Shown here piece after piece: positions 5,480 to 10,429 of a stretch of 10,429 nucleotides of DNA. Under the pieces are notes generated by a model. That model was given only the letters and a program-made list of their open reading frames with translations. It made no database searches and had not been told where the DNA came from. Position 1 is the first letter of the stretch. Every line of letters begins with the position of its first letter. The translations under genes and the position numbers were made by a program. Source of the stretch: Candidatus Melainabacteria bacterium GWA2_34_9 (GTDB taxonomy: Bacteria > Cyanobacteriota > Vampirovibrionia > Gastranaerophilales > UBA9971); assembly GCA_001784535.1 (NCBI GenBank), contig MFRJ01000094.1, positions 17,602-28,030 of the forward strand, given 5' to 3'.

Positions 5480-5755
5480 ATGAAAAAGACATTTATTGTT
5501 TTTATGCTATTAATGGCATCAAGTACAGTTAATACACAATGCTTTGCTCAAAGCGCTTTTGAGCAACTTCAGAATGCTGCTGGAGATAGTGATTCTGCTT
5601 CTAACAGCTATTCCAATGGCTCATATGATTATGAAGGAGCAAGTACTTATTCCGGCTACAATTTTGACACTTCTTCAGAATCACCTACGCCTGTTGATTT
5701 AAGTGGTGCTGGCGAACATCCAACCCCACAGCTACTTAGAGACTCTGATGACTAA
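5480..5755 (+). CDS. Small secreted acidic protein of unknown function
   Basis: I do not recognise this 91-residue protein. It starts with a clear signal peptide: MKK, then a hydrophobic core FIVFMLLMASSTV, and a likely signal peptidase I site after CFA (about residue 23, before QSAFEQ). The mature part of about 68 residues is Ser-, Tyr-, Asp- and Gly-rich (SNSYSNGSYDYEGASTYSGY) and then Pro-containing and acidic, ending RDSDD. It has no Cys and looks disordered. The sequence before the only early Cys (VNTQC) does not make a lipobox, so it is probably soluble in the periplasm or exported. The start is set by GGAG at 5471-5474, 5 bases from the ATG. It stands alone, bracketed by the two copies of the 50-bp repeat. 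Confidence 0.75.
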   Translation: MKKTFIVFMLLMASSTVNTQCFAQSAFEQLQNAAGDSDSASNSYSNGSYDYEGASTYSGYNFDTSSESPTPVDLSGAGEHPTPQLLRDSDD

Positions 5756-5793
5756 GTTATAATACTAAAAATAATACCCTAATATTTTTAACT

Positions 5794-5833
5794 TGGCTGT
5801 TTGCCTGTCATTTCTTTGTCTGCCGAAAAGAAC
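5794..5833. other. Local GC-richer noncoding segment before repeat copy 2
   Basis: About 18 of 39 bases here are G or C, against very AT-rich flanks. The minus strand carries a short open stretch (MFFSADKEMTGKQPS and stop), but it is only 15 codons with no ribosome binding site, so no gene is called. It adjoins repeat copy 2 and may be a remnant of inserted DNA. The rest of 5756-5966 holds only the repeat and the next promoter. Confidence 0.25.
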
Positions 5834-5841
5834 ATCTATAG

Positions 5842-5891
5842 CCAATCAGAATTGAACTAAGCAAGTTCTATTATTTATTGTGTTCTTGATT
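5842..5891 (+). repeat. 50-bp dispersed repeat, copy 2
   Basis: This is the second copy of the repeat at 5334-5383, in the same orientation, 508 bases further on. The inner hairpin is weaker (GAACT/AGTTC around AAGCA, with one mismatch in the extended stem) and the T-run is broken, so terminator activity after the 5480-5755 gene would be reduced. The -35 box of the next promoter starts 5 bases after it. Confidence 0.75.
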
Positions 5892-5896
5892 AATAT

Positions 5897-5925
5897 TTGA
5901 AAAATGTTTATAATTTTATTATAAT
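5897..5925 (+). promoter_or_regulatory. Sigma-70-type promoter for the small membrane-protein gene
   Basis: TTGAAA (5897-5902) and a perfect TATAAT (5920-5925) are separated by the optimal 17 bases. Transcription would start near 5932, about 35 bases before the ATG at 5967. Confidence 0.7.
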
Positions 5926-5952
5926 TAATTTTTATATATTTGCAGTTTTTAA

Positions 5953-5958
5953 AAGGAG
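5953..5958 (+). promoter_or_regulatory. Ribosome binding site deciding the start at 5967
   Basis: AAGGAG sits 8 bases before the ATG at 5967. A longer in-frame reading from a TTG at 5940 would contain this site within the coding region and has none of its own, so it is rejected. Confidence 0.75.
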
Positions 5959-5966
5959 TAATACTT

Positions 5967-6236
5967 ATGAGTAGTGAAAACACAGAGATTAAAAATGTTA
6001 AAATAGACAGTGTTCAAATACTTACAAGTCTAGTTGCTATTATTTTATTTTTTATTACTTGTTTTGCTGCCTATAATGGCTATTCCTCATTTACTCAGGG
6101 ACATTCTATAAATGAACAAATATATTCTGTCATAATAATACTTATTTCAATTTTTTCATTTATTGGATTTATAGTGATTATGCAAATAGATCATTTAATC
6201 ACTCTCGTAAAAGAAGAAATTTCAAAAAATAAATAA
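5967..6236 (+). CDS. Small membrane protein with two transmembrane helices
   Basis: The protein has 89 residues and no family that I recognise. A polar N-terminus (MSSENTEIKNVKIDS) leads into a first helix of about 22 residues (ILTSLVAIILFFITCFAAY), a short polar loop (NGYSSFTQGHSINEQ), and a second long helix (IYSVIIILISIFSFIGFIVIM). The tail DHLITLVKEEISKNK is charged and probably amphipathic. The polar N-terminus and basic C-terminus suggest both ends are cytoplasmic with a short outer loop. It has its own near-consensus promoter and a strong terminator, so it is a single-gene unit that is probably well expressed. The layout is compatible with small regulatory or holin-like membrane proteins, but nothing specific supports either. 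Confidence 0.75.
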   Translation: MSSENTEIKNVKIDSVQILTSLVAIILFFITCFAAYNGYSSFTQGHSINEQIYSVIIILISIFSFIGFIVIMQIDHLITLVKEEISKNK

Positions 6237-6250
6237 GCAATTTTTTATTA

Positions 6251-6288
6251 AAAAAACACATGTATTTATAAAAATACATGTGTTTTTT
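6251..6288. terminator. Long bidirectional intrinsic terminator
   Basis: AAAAAACACATGTATTT (6251-6267) pairs over all 17 bases with 6272-6288 around the 4-base loop ATAA. Each strand ends in a run of six T. It separates the convergent small membrane-protein gene (stop at 6236) and flagellin gene (stop at 6314) and fits both. Confidence 0.92.
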
Positions 6289-6313
6289 GTTAAGTATGAT
6301 TAAATCAAATACC

Positions 6314-7156
6314 TTAAATTAACGACAATGCAATACTCGGAATTTGATTTGCCTGAGCAAGCAAGCTTGCTGAAGCTGAATTTAATATTTGATTTTGTGT
6401 TAATTTTGACATTTCAGCAGCAATATCAGTATCTCTAATTCTTGATTGAGCTGCAATCAAGTTTTCACTAGTCACATCCATACTGTTAATATTTGATTCA
6501 AGTCTATTCTGATAAGCACCAATATTTGATCTTTGTTCTGTCACTCTGCTAAGAGCACTATCAATACTATCCAGATAGCCTGCAAAATCCTCTGATGTAT
6601 TAAGGGATGTTTTGACATCATCACTGTTAAGAAGTCCTAAATCATCTGTTTTTACAGAACCTAAAGCATCACCAACATTTATTGTGTTTTCACTTGGATC
6701 TCCATTTGGTCCGGTCTGAAGTGTTAAATCTGCGTTGCTACCGTCTAATAATTTTTGTCCATTAAAAGATGTCGTATTTGAAACTCTGTTTATCTCGTCT
6801 GTTAAAGCACTAATTTCATCTTTTATGGCTTTTCTTTCATTTTCACCATAAGTGCCATTAGCTGCTTGTACTGACAATTCTCTGATTCTTTGCAGATTTT
6901 CATTAGTACTTTCTAATCCTGCATCAGCTGTTTGAAGAGCATTTATGCCAGTTTGTGAATTTTCAATAGCTACTTGCGAACCTCTTGCCTGAGCATCCAA
7001 AGTTTCTGCAAGTATTAAATTTGCTGCATCTTCAACAGCACTAAGTTTTTTACCGGTTGCTATTTTGATAATTGACTTTTCCATTTCACTTTTAGATAAA
7101 GCCAGATTATTTTGTATAATTGATGAAGTTACATTAGTATTGACTTCTAAACCCAT
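6314..7156 (-). CDS. fliC: Flagellin
   Basis: At 280 residues this is a compact flagellin, the subunit of the flagellar filament exported by the flagellar type III system. The N-terminal D0/D1 helices (about 1-135) include NNLALSKSEMEKSIIKIATG and ANLILAETLDAQARG, and the C-terminal D1/D0 helices (about 190-280) end in SASLLAQANQIPSIALSLI. Only about 50 residues lie between them (140-190), so the variable D2/D3 domains are absent. Residues 89-97 (QRIRELSVQ) match the TLR5-recognised D1 motif of many bacterial flagellins. The start has AAGG at 7169-7166, 9 bases away. It has its own promoter, the bidirectional terminator beyond its stop, and no other flagellar gene in the window. The 161-base gap before it contains nothing else coding. 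Confidence 0.95.
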   Translation of the reverse strand: MGLEVNTNVTSSIIQNNLALSKSEMEKSIIKIATGKKLSAVEDAANLILAETLDAQARGSQVAIENSQTGINALQTADAGLESTNENLQRIRELSVQAANGTYGENERKAIKDEISALTDEINRVSNTTSFNGQKLLDGSNADLTLQTGPNGDPSENTINVGDALGSVKTDDLGLLNSDDVKTSLNTSEDFAGYLDSIDSALSRVTEQRSNIGAYQNRLESNINSMDVTSENLIAAQSRIRDTDIAAEMSKLTQNQILNSASASLLAQANQIPSIALSLI

Positions 7157-7192
7157 ATATTTCCACCTTCTTATACTTACTTACATATAATT

Positions 7193-7201
7193 ATTATAGC
7201 A
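7193..7201 (-). promoter_or_regulatory. Extended -10 promoter for flagellin
   Basis: On the minus strand TGC-TATAAT (7201-7193) is a consensus extended -10 element; transcription would start near 7186, about 30 bases before the ATG. The -35 region is poor (TGAATT or CTGAAT). A perfect TTGACA at 7244-7239 is about 40 bases upstream of the -10 box, too far to pair with it. No sigma-28 type GCCGATAA box is visible, so flagellin may use the housekeeping sigma factor here. Confidence 0.5.
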
Positions 7202-7317
7202 TCTGGATATTGCTAATTCAGTTTTTCACTATGAATTATGTCAATAAATTCACACTATTTTTGTTTATGCAAAATAAAGTAACCAATTCTTAACATTTAA
7301 TCCTGCTAAAATATTTT

Positions 7318-8172
7318 TTATTTCAAGCTTTGTATAATATTTTCCAGTTTTTCTTTTCTATTTTGTCTTCTTTCAAAGACATTTAATCTGGATTTTTCAG
7401 CATTTGCTTCTGTTTCTTCAAAAGTTACCTTATCAGGATTTATATAAAATATGCCCAGCGGAAGTTTTTCCGTTTCGATTGCTCTTTCAAAGGCTTTTAC
7501 CCTATTATTCGGGATATAAGAATCTTCCAGATAATAAGTATTTTGCTTAAACCACGGATATGTGTTGACTTTATTGAAAGTTACACAGGGTTGAAATACA
7601 TCCACAAGGGAAAAGCCCTTATGAGTAATAGCTTTTTTGAAAATTTCTTTGGTTTGTAAAGCATCTCCACAAAAAGCTCTTGCCACAAAAGACGCATCTT
7701 GAGATATAGCAATTGCAAGGGGGTTGAATGGCTCATTTGTAACTCCGTGAGTCTGAACAGACGTTTTATAATCCTTCAGGCTTGTCGGTGATGCCTGTCC
7801 TTTTGTAAGACCATAAACCATATTATTACAGACGATTACTGAAATATTAGGATTTCTGCGGATTGTGTGAATAAAATGATTTCCGCCTTCCCCGTATACA
7901 TCACCATCACCGCTGACTACCATTACATTCAGGTTGGGATTACAAACTTTTATCGCAGTAGCAGGAGGAAGTGCTCTTCCATGAAGCCCGTTAAAGAAAT
8001 TACAATTCAAATAATGAGGCAGTTTGGCTGCTTGTCCAATTCCAGAAACCAGTACAGAATTTTCTGGAGAAATATTTAACTCGGTTAATGCATCTTTTAA
8101 TATTTTCAAAATTGCAAAATCGCCACATCCAGGGCACCATGCTATATCAATATCTTTTCTGTCATAATCCAT
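7318..8172 (-). CDS. korB: 2-oxoacid:ferredoxin oxidoreductase, beta subunit (TPP-binding)
   Basis: The 284-residue beta subunit binds thiamine pyrophosphate and one [4Fe-4S] cluster and, with the alpha subunit, oxidatively decarboxylates a 2-oxoacid to the acyl-CoA while reducing ferredoxin. Cluster ligands are visible: C13 and C16 in WCPGCGDF, C57 in LPHYLNC, and C196 in VFQPC. The TPP/Mg motif is GDGDVYGEGGN (88-98) followed by NNMVYGLTKGQASPT (116-130). GIGQAAKLPHYLNCNFFNGLHGRALP is typical of the two-subunit Kor/OAFO group. It lies 11 bases after the alpha gene. Substrate choice cannot be read from the sequence; 2-oxoglutarate is the commonest annotation, pyruvate is possible. Confidence 0.93.
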   Translation of the reverse strand: MDYDRKDIDIAWCPGCGDFAILKILKDALTELNISPENSVLVSGIGQAAKLPHYLNCNFFNGLHGRALPPATAIKVCNPNLNVMVVSGDGDVYGEGGNHFIHTIRRNPNISVIVCNNMVYGLTKGQASPTSLKDYKTSVQTHGVTNEPFNPLAIAISQDASFVARAFCGDALQTKEIFKKAITHKGFSLVDVFQPCVTFNKVNTYPWFKQNTYYLEDSYIPNNRVKAFERAIETEKLPLGIFYINPDKVTFEETEANAEKSRLNVFERRQNRKEKLENIIQSLK

Positions 8173-8180
8173 TGTGCTTT

Positions 8181-8186
8181 CTCCTA
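8181..8186 (-). promoter_or_regulatory. korB ribosome binding site overlapping the korA stop codon
   Basis: On the minus strand the TAG stop of the alpha gene (8186-8184) runs directly into AGGAG (8185-8181), 8 bases before the beta ATG at 8172. Ribosomes finishing the alpha gene cover the beta start site, which indicates translational coupling and balanced synthesis of the two subunits. Confidence 0.85.
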
Positions 8187-9887
8187 TATTAAATCTTGAA
8201 TTTTATTAACTAATTCTTCGACAGAAAATGGCAAACCGTTGTATTTCAGAATTTTATGGTGAATAGTAAAGCCTGTTTCTTGTCTTATAAAATTCGCAAA
8301 CTGCCCTGTGGCATTATTTTCAAAGCATACAGTATTTTTTGCTTTTTCCAGATATGCAAGAGTTTTTTCAGAAAGAGGATAAATCTGTTTAAAATAAAGA
8401 AAGGCAATATCAGGGTTATTTAAATGACAAAGAGCTTCTTTTATGCCATTACAGGTCGAGCCCCAGCCTATTAAAAGAGTTTTATAACTATCGTTGCCAA
8501 GTAATTCCGGCTCATAAATTTCTTTTTTAATCAGGTCAAATTTTTTAAGCCTTTTATCGACCATTTTCACCCTTAAATCAAGGTCTTCTGTGATGTGACT
8601 ATCTTCACCATGTTCATCACTGTCAAGCTTCACAAGACCATCACCATGTACAGGAATACCTCTTGGGCTTATCCCATCATCAGTAAGTTTATATCTTTGG
8701 TAATTCTGGTCTGTTTTTACAATAAAATCTTTAATTTCTGTTTTATTAGCATCAAACGGCTTACAAAGCGAATAAGATTCCAAGCCATACTGATCTGTAA
8801 GTATGAAAACAGGCACTTGAAACTTATCTGCAAGGTTAAAAGCATTTTGTGCAAGACAAAAAGCATCTTCGGGAGTTCCCGGGGTGAGTATAATCCTTGG
8901 AAATTCACCATGTCCTGAATAAAGAGCAAGATTTAAATCCCCCTGCTCTGTCCTTGTCGGAAGTCCTGTTGCAGGTCCCGGTCTTTGGGCAAGGTGAATT
9001 ACCATAGGAGATTCAATCATGCCTGCAAGACTAACGCCTTCAATCATAAGAGCAAATCCGCCTCCTGAAGTGGAAACCATGGCTCTGCTTCCTGCGTACC
9101 ACGCCCCTAATCCCATATTCATGCCGGCAATTTCGTCTTCTGCCTGCTCGACTATTATATTAAATCCATCAGATTTTTCTGCGAGATAAGTAAAAACAGC
9201 TGTTGAAGGCGACATCGGATAAGACGCTATAAAATCACAACCACCGGCAATACATCCTAGAGCCACTGCCTCATTTGCACTTGCAAGTATTTTATCTGCT
9301 ACGAGCTCGTCTTTTTGAACATTTACAGATAAGCCATTATTGTTTATAAAGTTTTTGCCTAATTCATAACCTGATTGAACAGCTTGAATATTTTTCTGAA
9401 TAACATCTTCAGGTTTATCTGAGAATATGTTCCTGATATATTCTTCTATCAGCTTCATTTCAATATTGAAAATCCCAAAAATAATGCCTATTGCTACAAC
9501 ATTCAAAAATATTTTCCCGCCGGCGTTAGCGGCTTCTGAAGATAAAGGCATTGCAAAGGTTTTGTATTTATCTAAAGACAAATTTTTAAATGCTTCATCA
9601 TAAAGAATAGAAGTTTCTTCTGTTATTCTTTTTTCCAAATGCCCAGTTAAATTTGGCGAAAGCATAACTAAAAAATCTATTTTATCGACATAAGAAGAAA
9701 TTGCTCCGGAAGAAATTCTGATGATTGAAGAATTAACCCCTCCTCTGACTCTTGACATGTATTCTTTGCAGGAAAATACGTTATATCCTGCCATTTTAAA
9801 TACTTTAACTATAATATCTGATGCAGTTTCTACGCCCTGACCTGCTTCTCCTACAATTACAACGGAAATATCATTATTTTTAAGCAT
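8184..9887 (-). CDS. korA: 2-oxoacid:ferredoxin oxidoreductase, fused gamma-alpha subunit
   Basis: The 567-residue protein joins the gamma domain (about 8-180, starting VVIVGEAGQGVETASDIIVK and containing SRVRGGVNSSIIRIS) to the alpha domain (about 200-380, with GCDFIASYPMSPSTAV, EQAEDEIAGMNMGLGA and the glycine-rich STSGGGFALMIEGVSLAGM), followed by a C-terminal domain (about 465-567). YPMSPST at 223-229 corresponds to the YPITPST motif of this family. It forms the heterodimer or its multimer with the beta subunit encoded next. Unlike four-subunit enzymes, no delta ferredoxin-like subunit is present, so electrons go straight to free ferredoxin. The enzyme is typical of anaerobes, in fermentation or an incomplete TCA cycle. 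The start is set by GAGG at 9899-9896, 8 bases from the ATG. rpiB lies 90 bases upstream on the same strand. Confidence 0.93.
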   Translation of the reverse strand: MLKNNDISVVIVGEAGQGVETASDIIVKVFKMAGYNVFSCKEYMSRVRGGVNSSIIRISSGAISSYVDKIDFLVMLSPNLTGHLEKRITEETSILYDEAFKNLSLDKYKTFAMPLSSEAANAGGKIFLNVVAIGIIFGIFNIEMKLIEEYIRNIFSDKPEDVIQKNIQAVQSGYELGKNFINNNGLSVNVQKDELVADKILASANEAVALGCIAGGCDFIASYPMSPSTAVFTYLAEKSDGFNIIVEQAEDEIAGMNMGLGAWYAGSRAMVSTSGGGFALMIEGVSLAGMIESPMVIHLAQRPGPATGLPTRTEQGDLNLALYSGHGEFPRIILTPGTPEDAFCLAQNAFNLADKFQVPVFILTDQYGLESYSLCKPFDANKTEIKDFIVKTDQNYQRYKLTDDGISPRGIPVHGDGLVKLDSDEHGEDSHITEDLDLRVKMVDKRLKKFDLIKKEIYEPELLGNDSYKTLLIGWGSTCNGIKEALCHLNNPDIAFLYFKQIYPLSEKTLAYLEKAKNTVCFENNATGQFANFIRQETGFTIHHKILKYNGLPFSVEELVNKIQDLI

Positions 9888-9900
9888 ATTAATTTCCTCA

Positions 9901-9920
9901 AGTGAATATTAGTTTTCACT
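9901..9920 (-). other. Small hairpin directly upstream of the korA ribosome binding site
   Basis: AGTGAA and TTCACT are 6-base inverted arms around an 8-base loop, ending one base before the GAGG of korA. In mRNA it could affect ribosome access; as DNA it could be a binding site. No clean promoter is visible in 9921-9977: TTGATA is too close to TATAGT (14 bases), and AAGTTG at 17 bases is a poor -35. Confidence 0.35.
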
Positions 9921-9977
9921 ATAAGAAATCAACAAATTATCAACTTTAGCAATTGGTTAAATCGGTAAAAAACTTAA

Positions 9978-10415
9978 CTATTCTTCGAGCATATCAATTC
10001 GTCTTTGGTGTCGACCGCCTTCAAATTCAGTTTCCAGCCAAATTTTTACTATTTCGCAGGCAACATCAGTACCAATAACCCTGCCGCCCATTGTTAAAAC
10101 ATTCGCATTATTATGAAGCCGACTCATTTTTGCACAATAAGAATCGTGACAGGTAACAGCTCTGACGCCTTTTACTTTGTTTGCAGCTATTGCAACCCCT
10201 AATCCAGACCCGCAGACAAGTATTCCTCTGTCAAATTCTTTATCGGAAACTTTTTTGGCGACTTCTTTTGCTATAATCGGATAATCTATGGAATCTCCGT
10301 TATGTGTTCCAAAATCCTGATACTCATAGCCGAGTTTTTCTATATATGATTTAACGATTTCTTTTAATTCATAACCGCCGTGGTCTGATCCGATTGCTAT
10401 TTTTACTTTTTCCAT
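9978..10415 (-). CDS. rpiB: Ribose-5-phosphate isomerase B
   Basis: At 145 residues this is a full-length RpiB/LacAB-family isomerase, which interconverts ribose 5-phosphate and ribulose 5-phosphate in the non-oxidative pentose phosphate pathway. Visible features are the N-terminal IAIGSDHGGYELK with the substrate-binding Asp-His pair, DFGTHNGDSIDYP, the active-site Cys in LVCGSGLGVAIAANK, the HDSYCAKMSRLHNNANVLTMGGRVIG segment with the His that assists ring opening, and the basic GGRHQRR near the C-terminus. It resembles RpiB rather than the galactose-6-phosphate isomerase subunits, as no tagatose-pathway gene is near. GAGG at 10429-10426 lies at the very window edge, 10 bases before the ATG, so upstream context is not visible. 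Confidence 0.95.
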   Translation of the reverse strand: MEKVKIAIGSDHGGYELKEIVKSYIEKLGYEYQDFGTHNGDSIDYPIIAKEVAKKVSDKEFDRGILVCGSGLGVAIAANKVKGVRAVTCHDSYCAKMSRLHNNANVLTMGGRVIGTDVACEIVKIWLETEFEGGRHQRRIDMLEE

Positions 10416-10429
10416 TATATTTTTACCTC

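Noticed and set aside
5487..5560. Lipoprotein signal in the small secreted protein
   Set aside because: The residues before the Cys (VNTQ) do not match a lipobox; a signal peptidase I site after CFA fits better.
5788..5836. Fifteen-codon minus-strand open frame (MFFSADKEM...)
   Set aside because: Too short, no ribosome binding site and no recognisable family; kept only as a note on local composition.
5940..5966. TTG start for the small membrane protein
   Set aside because: AAGGAG at 5953-5958 lies inside that extension and points to the ATG at 5967.
7239..7244. TTGACA as the -35 box of the flagellin promoter
   Set aside because: It is about 40 bases from the extended -10 element and nothing resembling a -10 box sits 16-18 bases from it.
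7867..8929. Other open frames inside the oxidoreductase genes
   Set aside because: They overlap two well-supported genes in other frames, lack ribosome binding sites and encode low-complexity, family-less products.

Overview
The window is AT-rich bacterial chromosome with tightly packed, ordinary housekeeping genes and a few small lineage-specific genes between them. Gene content points to an anaerobe with a peptidoglycan wall and, at least potentially, flagella: the MurB tail and D-Ala-D-Ala ligase, a ferredoxin-dependent 2-oxoacid oxidoreductase, and flagellin. The tRNA-Glu(UUC) has a G1-U72 acceptor pair, an A73 discriminator and an A53-U61 T-stem pair, as I remember for plastid and cyanobacterial tRNA-Glu. 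Together with the low GC this suggests a non-photosynthetic relative of Cyanobacteria (Melainabacteria/Gastranaerophilales type). That placement is an inference and no marker gene here proves it.

Layout, left to right. Plus strand, 1-2213: end of murB, ddl, then a Gly/Thr/Leu-rich tandem-repeat protein of unknown function, closed by a bidirectional terminator. Minus strand, 4635-2274: a response-regulator receiver fused to a STAS domain, then a membrane-anchored TPR protein with its own promoter. Plus strand, 4734-6236: dut (divergent from the receiver-STAS gene across a palindrome), tRNA-Glu with a strong promoter and terminator, a small secreted acidic protein, and a small two-helix membrane protein. 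A second long bidirectional terminator follows. Minus strand, 10415-6314: rpiB, the gamma-alpha and beta subunits of a 2-oxoacid:ferredoxin oxidoreductase (translationally coupled), and a compact flagellin with its own promoter.

The genes fall into small independent units. murB-ddl supplies peptidoglycan precursors; dut and tRNA-Glu are housekeeping; the two oxidoreductase subunits form one enzyme; the receiver-STAS protein is an orphan signalling component whose partners are not in the window.

The least ordinary features are: (1) a GC-rich, hairpin-forming segment of about 63 bp inserted in frame inside ddl, which looks like a protein-coding palindromic mobile element; (2) two 50-bp copies of an imperfect palindromic repeat that bracket the small secreted-protein gene; (3) the tandem-repeat protein; (4) two similar inverted repeats lying over promoters on either side of dut. 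I see no CRISPR array, transposase, integrase or phage gene, and no clear new defence or biosynthetic system.
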